Origin: Odiellus spinosus
Lineage: Eukaryota; Arthropoda; Arachnida; Opiliones; Phalangiidae
Length of the DNA stretch: 64,000 nt
Reading direction: 5' to 3'
Assembly: GCA_963920705.1 (NCBI GenBank)
Contig: OY987237.1
Coordinates: forward strand, 14,228,601-14,292,600
In this document: positions 1 through 19,302 of the stretch, one piece after another
How positions within the stretch are numbered: position 1 is the stretch's first letter
Layout of the letters: the number at the start of each line of letters is the position of its first letter
Program-made: the position numbers and the translations under genes
The notes under the pieces: generated by a model
Told to the model about the DNA's origin: nothing
Database searches by the model: none
What the model saw: only the letters and a program-made list of their open reading frames with translations

Positions 1-50
1 GATCCAGTACATCCCTTTATAATGTTGGTTACGGACAAAGAACTGCACTC

Positions 51-2936
51 ATGTACTACACCGAGATGCAACCCCTTTACTGGCCGCCTAAGACTCAATT
101 TCCCAAAATAATATCTGTCAATTTATTTCACACAAGTCCAGTGAGAATGGTGCCGCCTCTCATCTTTATGATAGCCAAAACTGCAGCTAAAATGTTAGCT
201 ATCATCACGGGAAGGTACCAAAACAAATTTAATTTCTTAATAAGGTTAATATTTAACCAAAGTATTTTACAGGGGTTTTAGAAAATGGTGGTACACACTT
301 CCCCCTAATAAAAAAAGTTACTTTATCGAAATGATTCGAAGCAACAATGGAAAAGTAATAGCTTTTGTCATATTGTCAACCGTATTATTTGCCGTGTACT
401 ACGAAAGCCATGTTCAAGAAGTTCCCCTGACTGGTAGAAGGAGATATATAGCGTTCACAAATTCACAATTTGATGAAATAGCAGATTTTGAATTTAAAAT
501 GGTAATATAATAATTTTATATTTCCTTGCTTGACTATTTATATCATGTTGCACTTTCATGATGGTCATAACCTAACCTTATTAGCAATGTGAGCTCTACA
601 AGTCTCAATTTTTACCAACAACCCATCCACACTATGAAAGAGTATCTAGAGTAACCGAAAGACTTCTCAAACCGATAGCTAATATGGATTGCATAAAAAA
701 CAAGAAATTTTCTATCGCCGTATTGAAGAATGATGAAGAAAACGCTTTTGTACTTCCAGTAAGTTGAATCCAAGAAATTCAAGCTGAGGCGGCCATCCCA
801 GTTTGAAAAACTTCACATGGAGCTTCATTAATGAAGCTCCATGCGAGCCAGAAGATAAACTAGCCAAGTAATCAATTGATTACTTCGTTAGTTTATCTTT
901 TGGCTTGCTAGGTAGTTTCCTCCCTTCATTAGTGGTACACCGCCTCAGCTGGAATACCTTTAATTTGTTTAGGATCTTAAATGCATGTGTAGTAAAAATA
1001 ATGGCTTATATTAAGTTATGTTTTCTAGCAAGGACAAATCTTTGTTTTTGAAGGAATACTAGACTCGTGCAAAAATGATGATCAGTTAGCAGTGATTATG
1101 GCTCATGAAATGGCTCATTGCATACTAGGACACGCGGTAATTTATATTGATATAGATGTATATCTCAAATTTTAATCACGAGTTTTCATAATTTTAGGCT
1201 GAGAACTTGAGTTTCGCTCATTTGATAGATTTCATGGTCATAGCAATATTAGCAGCATTATGGGCTGTCCTTCCATCAGATGGTGTAGCTATAGTGACTC
1301 AATGGTTTTTTCACAAAGTGGTTGATGTAAGTAGATGAGAATAAAATTTGTAACCATTTTCCTTAAAGTAGACACGCAACCGGAGAGATTTGGGCCTTGT
1401 CAAATTCATCTCTCACCAAGCTCGCGAATTTAATCTATAGAAATTAAAATATTCTTCAAGCTTTCTTTTTAACTTGTGCGTGAAGTCTGAGTTCATTTCA
1501 TTGTGCTCCCATAGAATATGAAAGAAATGGCTTACCCAAAATGTTTCATATTGGAAATTTTTAACAGAATTCGACCAAATAGATCAAATTAAATTATCTG
1601 AATTTCACAAAAGTAGACTAAAATTTAAAATGCCCTTGGTTCATCTATTCGGTTGAATTCTGTTGAAATTAAACAATTTGGACCATTTATGACCACCAAA
1701 TTTGGCTATTTCTTCAATTATTTTATGGGCGCACAAAGAAATGAAAAGAAACTCTGACTTCACGCGCATGTAAAACAGCTTAATGAATTTTTCCAATTAA
1801 ATTCGCAAGCTTAACAAGGCCAAAATCGATTCAGGTTGTGTCTACTTGGAAATGAAGCTAAAAGCTGATTTATTTTTAGAATCTGAACCCAAATTTAGGA
1901 ATATATAAGAAAAAATTCCACAATTTTAAGGCATCATTTTAGTACTCAAGTTTCATGGTAAAGTTTGAATTTAAATGTATGTTAAATTAAAGCCAATCAT
2001 ATTATTTCAGATTGCCAATGAGTTTCTTAAATATGAAACCATTTGGAAAAATTAGCAACATAATTTAAAAATTATAGGAAATCTGTAGTTTGTTTGGTTT
2101 ATCTGATTGGTCTGATTTTCCACTTCACTGAAATTCAAAATGAACCAAATCTTCAAAATTAATTTAAACACCAAATTGTGGAAAAATAATCAAATGTGTT
2201 TTTTTAAGTGATTCTGATAGTAAATTAAACGGGAGTTTAAATTTTTAAAGGGCTTATCTGCTCTAGAATGTGCCCCTTTAAAATATCTTCCATAATGCAG
2301 ACAGCCCAGCTTTGACTGCGTAATTTGGTATGGTCGTCTACTAAGCAATAATTAAAAGGCGACTTTAAAGGGGCCTTAAAAAAATCGCATATAGTCCTTT
2401 AACTCATTTTATATTTAATTAATAATATTAAATATAATTTTTGGTTTTTCAGATATGGTTACATCTTCCATTCTCAAGGAAACTAGAAACAGAAGCTGAT
2501 GAAATTGGATTACGTCTTGCCGCAAAAGTAAAACCATGGCAAAAAAATTTAATAATTAACAACCACTTAATTGAAATGATAAAAACCATTTCAGGCTTGC
2601 TTTGATGTTAGGGAAAGTAGCGCTTTTTGGGCAAGAATGAGCGTAAAAAATGACGATGATGAAGAAGATATCGAATGGCTCTCGACTCATCCAAGTCATA
2701 GCAATCGGTCAAATCATTTGGATTCACTCATGGAGGAAGTACGTTCCCAAATTTTTAAAATTATAACTAAACTAAAAATTGAAATCCAACAGGCATTGGC
2801 AATCAGGAAACAATGTGGCTGCACAGAATTACCGAGTCAAGACCCGAGAAAAATAATAGAACTTATCAAAGTTAGACAAGAATTGCAAAAACAAATTTTA
2901 AACGAAAATAGATTTGTTCACGTGGTGCCTAAATAA
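51..2936 (+). CDS. OMA1: OMA1 mitochondrial zinc metalloendopeptidase (8 coding exons)
   Basis: Inner-membrane M48-family protease that, in known animals, cleaves OPA1 and DELE1 under mitochondrial stress. Exons seen: 51-214, 273-501, 585-758, 1029-1136, 1198-1326, 2453-2527, 2595-2738 and 2793-2936, all with GT/AG borders and matching phases, giving 388 residues. The order of landmarks follows vertebrate OMA1: FHTSP, then a hydrophobic stretch and GRGFRKWWYTLPPNKK, a membrane span (VIAFVILSTVLFAVYY), TGRRR, AFVLP, the zinc motif HEMAH followed by CILGHA, a second hydrophobic helix in exon 5, the third-ligand segment ETEADEIGLRLAAK, and WLSTHPSH near the C terminus. The first ATG in frame is at 51, but the frame is open to base 3, so part of the N-terminal presequence may lie outside the window. 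The last intron is only 54 bases and in frame. Identification is firm; the start is not. Confidence 0.95.
781..952. repeat. Fold-back element in OMA1 intron 3
   Basis: The ends pair imperfectly around AGCTGAGGCGG. Inside are two further hairpins: a perfect 28-base palindrome at 816-843 centred on CATTAATG, and a stem pairing the AGATAAACTA region near 853 with the TAGTTTATCTT region ending near 901. It has no coding capacity. Looks like a non-autonomous DNA element (MITE). Confidence 0.75.
1367..1847. repeat. Fold-back MITE in OMA1 intron 5
   Basis: About 480 bases with terminal inverted repeats beginning AGTAGACACGCAACC on the left, matched by GGTTGTGTCTACT on the right. Pairing continues inward (GGGCCTTGT with AAGGCCAAAA; CTCGCGAATTTAAT with ATTAAATTCGCAAG) and again near the middle around GAATTC. 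TTAA lies directly outside the left end. No ORF. Confidence 0.75.
2245..2402. repeat. Short TTAA-bounded repeat, copy 1
   Basis: Begins TTAAAGGGCTTATCTGCTCT and ends with GTCCTTTAA. The interior (GCCCCTTTAAAAT, CAGCCTAGCTTTGACTG-like segment, GGCGACTTTAAAGGGG, AAATCGCA) reappears at 15504-15652, so it is a dispersed family. It sits in OMA1 intron 5, just upstream of exon 6. Confidence 0.7.
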
Positions 2937-3171
2937 TGTGATATTTATAGTTTTATAAAAGTAGAGAAAAATCTATTCTGGAGTTTTAAATGTGTGGTTT
3001 ATTTATTTATCATTAATCCTATAAAAACATTAATAATAGTCGTCCAGAAGCAAATTAACCCAAATAATACTTTGGCTTAACTAAAAACACATTTTAATCA
3101 AGGAAAATATAGACCCAGGACCTCAATGTCACTTTTAGACCAGGAAAAAATAAATCCCATATCTCTTTAGA

Positions 3172-3306
3172 CCAAGGGGGCTGACACTCATGAACACAGG
3201 TGTACGAACTCTTTGAACTATCAAAGCTGAACTCAGAGTTCAAACTCAAGGCACTGTCAAATCTGAACTCGGGTGTACACCGAATTCAAGAGTGTAAGAC
3301 ACCTCG
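3172..3306. repeat. MITE with GGGG...GACACTC ends, copy 1
   Basis: Left end GGGGGCTGACACTC, right end AAGAGTGTAAGACACCTC: imperfect terminal inverted repeats that include a GTGTACA pair further in. The core (TATCAAAGCTGAACTCAGAG, AACTCAAGGCACTGTCAA) matches the element at 7898-8060. Confidence 0.75.
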
Positions 3307-4515
3307 CTTGATTTAAACCCAGGAAAAAATAAATCCCATATCAATTTAGACCAGAAAAAAATAAATCTCAGATAACTTTGATATATAAAAAGCAAAGACT
3401 ATTTATAATATAAATCGAAAATATAAAAACTGAAGCATTGTAATTCCATTAATAACTAACCCCCAAGTATCCCAAGTTTATCCCAGGGCAAAATATTAGA
3501 AGTATCAGTGTATTCCAAGTAATAGTTCATCCTAAAGCAGAACATACCCTTTCAAGAACCTAGGTTAATTCAGGGTTACAGTTCAGAGTAACCTGGAATG
3601 AATTCTAACTAATACAACTACAGATTGATTATAATATATTCCTTCACAAGTGGTGAAGCTAAAACTAGGTTAAATCCGTTCAGAGCCATCTAGTTTGGAA
3701 TCCCCAGTTAAAAAAAAAAAAAGCTTGTCACAGTAAAACAAATGGCTGAATGTCAAGGCAGGGGGTTTAGTAGAGAGAGAAAAATATCGTCAACGTTTTC
3801 GGATTTGTGGAGAATTGGACACGTTTCGGAAAATTTGGATAGCAGAGGAAATAGGTTAGCCTTTACAAATCAACAAATTCACTCCCCTTTTTTAGCCAAA
3901 AAACCGGACTCGTAGAATGCCCACCTGCAGTCGATTAGGGACCATTATAGACCCCCCTGTGCACTGATTCACTACAGCTGAAGCAAGTGTATCCTGAAAA
4001 ACCAATACCATGGTGCATTAAAAAAAAAACCCAGCGGGCATTTCTTTTCATGTATCAGGTGCAATGTCAATCTTGCCTACCACCTCCAAAATCTGAAGGA
4101 AAGATACAATTTTTTCTACTCTTTGAATATCATTTTTCAAGAAGACTCTGTGAGTGTGAACAGCTACAGCTAATGGTAAGAATCTCTAGTTAAATTTTAA
4201 TTTTTTATCCATTTTAATTATGTGTGTAATATTACTAGATATACCTCATCATATTTATTGTTTTTATTATTTAGATATAGTTTAGATCAATAATTTGCAA
4301 GTATTAAACACAGTTTTGTAAAACTATGAGCGCTTGATGGATTCACAATTTAAGTTAATGCTATAGATTAATCTAAAATTACAACATTCCAAGTCTATTG
4401 ATCATGATATTGCGCGTCAGTACAGGTATTTATTATAGCACAAGGTTATAGGATATGTAAGCTGGTACTTGGAAATTAACTATGGTTTCTAAACATACTG
4501 TACTTGTTTGATGCG

Positions 4516-4552
4516 TGGATTAAATAACCTTAATGTAAGGTTATTTAATCCA
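4516..4552. repeat. Perfect 17-bp stem hairpin
   Basis: Two perfectly complementary 17-base arms (TGGATTAAATAACCTTA and its complement) separated by a three-base ATG loop. It is not followed by coding sequence. Similar short perfect palindromes occur at 816, 42491, 42525 and 60293. Confidence 0.7.
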
Positions 4553-4732
4553 TGGTTGATATCAGAAACTCATATGTTGCACTGTTTATGACCCAAAAAT
4601 CCATGTTGGAAAATTTCCTTCCCAATGAAATTATATTTAAATCAGAAATTAAATTAAGAATTAAGTATTTTTTAACAATTAAATTTTCATTTTAGTTCAA
4701 TAGAAATGAAATCTAAAATTTTTTAGTGTTTT

Positions 4733-5057
4733 TTAAAGTGAGGCTGTCACAGTTTTTTTCCAAATAATATTTGAGAAGCATTTTCAGATTGTTAAAAAAA
4801 TACGTGTAGATCTTTCTTTAAAACAAAATTTCCCTACAATACTATACATATGTGTTCTAGCATCACGTGATATGTTTTTCTATGAAAATTATCATTCAAT
4901 TGTGTGGTTGTTTTTCAACCATGGTTGTGAAATATATATTATTATAACCAAATTAAGTCAAATATCAGAAAAAATAATCTTAATATCTTTAATTTATAAA
5001 TTTCTTTAAAACGCGTCAATCCAGAGATGTAAAAATGTTGTGACAGCATCACTTTAA
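4733..5057. repeat. TTAA-flanked MITE (AGTGAGGCTGTCAC ends), copy 1
   Basis: Starts TTAA then AGTGAGGCTGTCAC and ends GTGACAGCATCACT then TTAA. About 320 bases, no ORF. The same termini bound the element at 12922-13117. The TTAA borders suggest mobilisation by a piggyBac-type transposase, which is inference. Confidence 0.75.
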
Positions 5058-6481
5058 AGAAGTTTTTTGTTTGCTTGAGCCTGAGGCAATATTAAATAAA
5101 AAAAATGTAAGATCATGTATTTTTTATACTAAAATTACTTTGAGAATCCTGCTGATTTATAATTATGGATTTAATATATATCTATTGAAGTTATTTGGGG
5201 GGAGGGGGGGTGTCTACAAGTAGCAGAAATGGTCAGACCCAAATTTAAAGGATTGAGAAAACCAACAAGGCTTTTTCTTTACAGAACATACCAATAATTT
5301 TGAGGGACCCCCAAAATAAACCGGTAGTAAAATTATGGTAAACCTATTCATTTTAGCCTTGTGGACCCAATAAGAGGGATTGTTATAATGGTCAAAATCA
5401 AATGGCTGGTGAACCTTAATTAGTTTGAGGTCAGAAACTAGTCAGTCGTAAACAAAGGGGCGCCGATTAGGGGAGTAACTTTATATTATCTGAGATACTT
5501 GAGTTTAATTACCAAACTCCCTCGAACACCCCACCAAGAAATTGATCCACTTTCTACCTTGCTGAACTGGTTTACAAATACTTCTTTAAGATAAACATTT
5601 AAACACGATTTCCAGTCTGTGAACAAAACTAACTTGTTCTTACTCGTAAAGAATTGGGTCATGGCATACATAAAATTCCTTTAGAAAATTTACAAATATT
5701 TTAAAAATCCAACTGGTCTATCATTAGACACGTGGATTTTTTTCCCCCCAAAAAAGATTATATTTCCCCCTCCTATTTTAATTTTTTTCCTTAAATCCCT
5801 GGGGATTGGTTAACGGGAATTTAAACCCCCCAATGAAAGTTAAAAGTTAACTTTCACAGTTATATATTTTACGTCCTGCGCCCGGGGTCTCATTCCACGT
5901 TGGCCAGACTTAATTAAGCGGTAAAAAGTAAGTTTCGCGAGGATAAACGCAATGTACGTCAGTATCCACAGATATTTAAGTCTCAGATTAACTACCTTGA
6001 AATTATTGGACTTAATTTCCCACCCTTACTTTATTTGATAGCTTAGTTACTCTTGATAACAAATATATTCCTGTCATATCTAGAGACTGAGTTGTTTGGG
6101 GGGAGGGGGGTAGAATTATCCCAGGGTTAGACAAACGGGAGATAATAGCTTAAAAGCTTCATGACTAAATCTTTCATTTCTATCTTAATCATTCATAGCG
6201 TAAGTCATAACATGGATATTTATATGAAATTTTGAAATCATTTTCGTTTTAGTGATATTGTAATTTCACGCATTATCTGTTCGCGTCAAAACGTTGATAG
6301 CTTTAATTATATCGTAACTTTTAATAGATTTGTTTAGCAAATATAAGCTTTAAATTCGTTTATCTTAATGATCTCATATTCGATAGGTGCAGATAAAGAA
6401 AATTTGCGTAGTATAAATATCTGGACTAAATTATAATAATTTTTCTCTTCCGTTTCATTTTAGTTCGGTGTCTGACATAAA

Positions 6482-13977
<7,496 letters not shown>

Positions 13978-15503
13978 GTTTATATATACACCTAACGATG
14001 TGAAACTTTTACTAAAAAAGCACACCTGCGCAGTTAATTTGTGACTAAAGTAACTGCCATGCGTTTCAATTGTACAAAGCTCTTCACCGCAAACACTTAT
14101 CTTCGCAAAAAATAATTTTCAAAACTGTCTTTTTACCTTAACTTGGTTTAAAACCCAAAAACTTAACTTTTCAAAAAGAATGATGATAAATTTATTGGAT
14201 TGATTTTTATTACGAGATTGTTTTCTCAAGTTTAGGCAGTTTGAATGTGATAAAAATAATTTAAAAAGTTTCAAATCTTACGAGTTTACCATTTGTTCAA
14301 GTTTTATCAACTTTTTTGGTTAGGGGTACAGCAACGAATGTTTAATTTTCATTCCCTCTAAAGCATTGTAACTATTTTTGTAAATTTTACCTATGGGGGA
14401 AAGCTCCCATTGAAAAAACCTGATCTATCAATAAATATTAATAAAAAACTTAAAAGTTAAGCTTCTTGCAAAATGATTCGGGACTCTATTTATCCGTCAT
14501 AGGCGATTAGGTGGATCCCAAATTGAACTTCAGTGTTTTTAACACTAAGCTTGTGTTTACTGTAAACACTATTTTTTATAATCTATTATGAATAGTTATA
14601 TAATTTAAAATTAGTCCTATACCAATGTTTCCAGCGGCAGTGATTGTGATTCAAGACCATAATTTCACAAACGTTTCGTCATTTAGAGGCCCAGTGCCCA
14701 CAATCACCCAATGATCCCGCCAAATTAGGCCTAAACTAAAAACTAGTTTTTGCAAGAATTCCCATTCCGAACTTTTTAAGTGTGCTTTCATTACTATTTT
14801 TTTATACTCACAATAACTCTTGTCTTCACATGTTATAAAAAATAACTTTGTTTAAATATAAAAAAAAACATTCTGGGAAACTATTGTAACGCGTTCGTTG
14901 AAACCGTTGACATTGAGAAACATTCAAACTGTTTCCGGGTCTCCGGAGGCAAAAAATAACCAGTGGAGTAGTGGACTGTGGACGCCAGAAACATCATTCA
15001 ATGTCGTCTGCTTGTGCAAGTTGTGCTTGCTTTTTCCTATGGTTTTGTCAGATATAACTCCCTGGATGGGCGAAATTTCACGTTTCCAATATTTCAGTTT
15101 CTTTAATTTAACTCGCCTCTAATTAACGTACAATATGTAATTATTGAATTTATAGCCACGGAGCAATAACAACGAGAAATCAATGTTTCTTAACATTAAT
15201 CAGACATGCTGTTTAAGAATATTCTTTCAAATACGCGCCCAAAAACCCTAATTAAGCGGTAGCCTACCGGCTGCTTCGCTATGCTTAGCTGAACCCGGCC
15301 AAAGACTTCTGATTAGAGCTGGCTGAATCGTACCTTTTGTGTTTAAATATATTCATAGAAATGATTGAAACTGCTATTAATTACAAATATATATAATTTA
15401 AGTATGTTTAATTATATATCGTTAAGTTTTGTGTATATTGAGAGAAGTAATACCTAAAAGTAGTAGGAGAGTTTTACACCTATGAATTTAATGCTCATCT
15501 CGG

Positions 15504-15652
15504 TTAAAGGCCCTATCTGCTCTGAAACTTGCCCCTTTAAAATGATCTTCCCTTACGCACGCAGCCTAGCTTTGACTGTACAATTTGTTTTGTACAACGT
15601 CGTATGCTAAGCTAGAAAAGAAGGCGACTTTAAAGGGGATTTGAAAATCGCA
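15504..15652. repeat. Short TTAA-bounded repeat, copy 2
   Basis: Begins TTAAAGGCCCTATCTGCTCT and shares GCCCCTTTAAAAT, GGCGACTTTAAAGGGG and AAAATCGCA in order with 2245-2402. The right border is less clear than in copy 1. Confidence 0.7.
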
Positions 15653-17755
15653 GAAACTAAAAATATATGAGACTTAAAATTTCATAATTATTCAATTGTC
15701 CGAGTAATTTTAAATTCTGAAAAATATTCATCTTGCTGATTCGAGACTTTATCTTCAGAAAACGTATAGGGTCGTAATATTTAATTATGATTAAATTGCT
15801 TGTTATACATTGGTTTTTAAGTAACTTTAAGAAACAATTAGGTAAAAGTCGCGACTAAAATACCAGACTATTTGTCTTCAAAACACGTTTAAGTCGAACA
15901 TATTATAATTAATCTAATCTATTAATAAACACGTAGATGATTCTCGTATTCGACTGATAAGACGTAACGGAGTCAAGTGTATATGAGGCCCAATAAAACG
16001 AGACACCTTTAAACGAACGATTCCCCTTAAGATGGCGTAATGTCCTCAGTCTTTTGTTCCCCGCCTCTCGAGTACTTCTATCAGATTTTTCGCTCGCTTC
16101 TTAAGTTCTTAGGGTTTATTTTAAAATGCGACCTGTTCTTCTTCGATGCTAAAATAAGTTTGTCCCTCCCTTAAAGTCCTTCTAATGGCGAAAGAAGTCG
16201 GCCACGCGACGGGTCCCGTTGCGGCCCTCTGGTGCGCGAACGACGCAACCATTGTCGTGAATCACCAAAGGATAACGCGCCCACCATCGACATAATTTGA
16301 CCATTTCACCAAAGGGGGTTGAAAAACTTGAACTAAATCCCCTTTTAAATCAATTGCATCAACATGTTTTAGCGACGAGATTCATTAAAACCTTAAAGGT
16401 AAGGTTTAAAAAAATACCAGTCGAGCGTATTGTATTATCAACCTACCAAAACCCAAGGGTCCAGGGTGGTACCAATTACCTTTCCTATAGAATCGGTTTA
16501 ATACATGTTTCCAGTACCTTAACCAAAACCTATATAAACCGACTACACAATGATTTCCAAAACAACTAAGCCCATAGATCTAAAATCACATTAATATATA
16601 TAGAAGCTTGATAGTGACGTCATTTTTTTGCCTTTCCACGTGTAAAACACCTGTAATGTTGATGGTCAGGCGAGGTTCCCATAAAAACAAATATGATAAA
16701 AAAAAAATCCTTACTATGAATTGTCCACTTTGTTACCGTATTGTATTATTTATTGTATTACTCTAAATAAGTGTCGTACCTAGTTTTATACAGCGATTAT
16801 AATTTCAAATTATTATCGCTTGTATCTTAACAATTCAATATATAGTATATATCTTAGGTTTGAGGTTTTATTGGCCTTAGCATAGCCTTAGTAACTGATA
16901 ATCAGCTGATTTGTCTCTATCTATATAGAAGCCGGTATTCTTGTCTTATCCGTGGCAAAACATTGAAAAATGAGAAGCTACAATAAGAAAGTTAATTACG
17001 CAGTATTTCAATCGAGCCGAGTAATTACTATTAGGCCTAATTGTTTCATTCCTAAAAGTATACGTCGGTCGCGGTGGGCGTTTAATTTCTTTTGCCAACC
17101 CTTTTTGTTACTATTTTGGGACTCTTTTTAATATTACCTCTACCTGGGCTATCTCCCTTCTCCCGAATAACAAGACACGAGAGCTCCGCTGTCCTATTAT
17201 ATACCCATAATGATGGAATAGAGTAGACCTTTCCGAGAGGTTATTTTTCAAATGGACCGCGTACCTTCCCTTAACTTCGGCTCATTAACGCTCGTATCGC
17301 GAACGGACTGTATACATCTCTACCTATATAACTGACTTTTACGTAATTGATGACGCAAATTGGACGCGGTCCCATTCAAGAACGAGCGGCGCGCGGGTAA
17401 AAAAAGGCTGGTAACGTTGTCCCATGCCTGTCAATGTTTTCGACAGTCGATTGGAGTCTTAACCCTTTTCGGGACGGTTTGTCTTCAAGCTGCTCTATCT
17501 GGGCATAAACTATGGCCCGATTTTGAATTCTATTTTTAATTCCGTTTCGGAAATATCTCTTTAAAAACGTCAAGATGATTATTTTTCATTCTTCGTAACG
17601 CTTATTATGACATTTGTCTTAAGCACTTAGGCTTCGCGCTCCGTTAGAAATATATATCCAGAGATTTACTCTGACACGGCTGGTATAGTAGTGCTAAGCA
17701 ATATTTGGTCATTCTTGACTCTAGATGGACAATCTGGACTACTTTTTTACTAGCA

Positions 17756-18112
17756 TAGGTCAAACTTGACTATAGTTGGTCAAACTTGACTATAGTTGGT
17801 CAAACTTGACTATAATTGGTCAAAATTGACTATTATTGGTGAATCTTGACCATCGTTGGATATTATTCTTGATTATAGTTAGTTTTTATTATTGGTTACT
17901 CTAGATTGTTAGTCATTCTTCACTATCTTGACTTTATCTTGAGTCATTCTTGGACAATTTGGTCATTCTCGGTTCTTGAATATCGTTAGTCATTCTTGGC
18001 TATTGTTGATCATTCTTAATTATCGTTGATCATTATTAATCATCGTTGATCATTCTTAATTATCGTTGGTCATTCATTATTATCGTTGGTTATTCTTGAC
18101 TATCTCATACCT
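17756..18112. repeat. Degenerate minisatellite, 20-bp unit
   Basis: Starts with nearly identical 20-base units of the form TTGGTCAAACTTGACTATAG (17759-17840), then decays into related GGTCATTCTTGACTATCGTT-like units up to about 18110. There are no unique spacers, so this is not a CRISPR array. Confidence 0.75.
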
Positions 18113-19078
18113 GGAATTTTACTATAACAATTAAGAAGTTGTTTACGCGTGGAAACCCATTGTTATGTCACGTGTATTCCTAAATCCGACAAAGCTCTTA
18201 AATCTTCACATATAGATATCTCATAACGAGTTGTCTTTTTGACACCCATTATCGGGATCCTACGAAACTCTCTTCGGCCGTTATTTAAAAAATTCTGGGA
18301 AAGCTCAATTATGAATAAGAGGGAAAAATATTTCTGGGACCATTTCGGAGTGTTTATCCCGAAATCCTATCAGATTCCAGAATCGCTATTCACGTGTTCC
18401 CGGTAAGCGAGTGGCGCCTCTCTTAGCTACACGCTGGTTAAGTAAAATTGAGCTTAAACGTAAAATCAACCAGAAAGTGCAGCGCGGACAAGCCAGACCT
18501 TCCTGAATATCTTCGGAATATTTCAACCATGGTAGTAAACGTCATCTTTGTAGTCGTTGCGTACTGCGACTGAAACTAAGCAAAGTTTTGGCTCGTGCTA
18601 CGTAAATCTTCCAAAATCCTTCTTCAAGTACACTCAATAGTCACGATGAAGCCTCAACAGTTTCAAAACTAGCCTTCCCGTTAATCCTAATACAGGAATT
18701 CCATCATTCCAGGTTATGAATCATTGCCAATTCCGCGTGAAACGCGTTTTGTATTCTGTTCTGCCTAATTGAGTTAAAAGCGTAAGAGGCTAAACGAGAT
18801 AGATTCTCTAATCACCAACTTAAAGTCTTTCGCACCTTCCCCCAACTTTACTTCACTAGCTCAAAATGAGTCGAACGAATTTTTTTTCTTCCGAGTGAAC
18901 GCCCTTGGCCCGAGTATAGTTTTCTTTGTGACTTTCTTCTTTAATTTCATCGTTCCACCTCAACCGGAAGTTCTATTGGGACGCGTCCAAGTCCATAAAC
19001 ACGCGAAATCGTCCACAAACTTTCGGTGGTTGTGTTGGGAATGCTTATACCAGTGATTCCCCGAACCGAAAGTAGGTG

Positions 19079-19130
19079 TATAAATAAAACCGATTAAAAA
19101 CCACAGATTCTTCTCTGTCACACTCACTTC
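19079..19130 (+). promoter_or_regulatory. Candidate TATA core promoter of the GLIS gene
   Basis: TATAAATA at 19079-19086 is followed about 30-40 bases on by TCACACTCACTTC, which could hold the start site. That would leave a 5' UTR of roughly 180 bases before the ATG at 19303. Position and spacing fit an RNA polymerase II core promoter; no transcript evidence. Confidence 0.4.
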
Positions 19131-19302
19131 GGTTGTTGAGAGCTACTCACAACGACGCGCTTTTTACTTAAATACGCAACACTGTGTTATATAAAATTGA
19201 ATAGAATTAAAATAAAATTAAGGACAAGGACGGTCGATAACCGTAATATGTTGTAATCGCGAATCGTAATCGGTAATACAGATTCTTCTTTGTGCTTTCA
19301 AA

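Larger units (their letters stand above)
2937..6481. other. OMA1-UAP1 intergenic region and UAP1 5' leader
   Basis: No gene recognised. It holds the OMA1 3' UTR (no exact AATAAA close to the stop), two repeats and a hairpin listed separately, and the phrase ACCAGGAAAAAATAAATCCC on both sides of the repeat at 3172. The bases just before the UAP1 ATG (TTCATTTTAG then TTCGGTG, near 6456-6470) look like a splice acceptor, so UAP1 probably has an untranslated first exon somewhere upstream in this stretch. Confidence 0.5.
13978..19302. other. UAP1-GLIS intergenic region
   Basis: Contains the UAP1 3' UTR (an AATAAA at about 14430), a second copy of the short TTAA repeat (15504), a minisatellite near 17.8 kb and, at the right end, the probable GLIS promoter. 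The part after about 15.9 kb is richer in CG dinucleotides than the UAP1 side. An open frame at 16297-16569 resembles nothing I know and has no exon-like borders. No gene called. Confidence 0.5.

Noticed and set aside
16297-16569. 90-codon open frame upstream of GLIS
   Set aside because: Does not start with ATG and has no recognisable domain or promoter.
17756-18112. CRISPR-like regular repeat
   Set aside because: Units are contiguous and degenerate without unique spacers, and the genome is eukaryotic.
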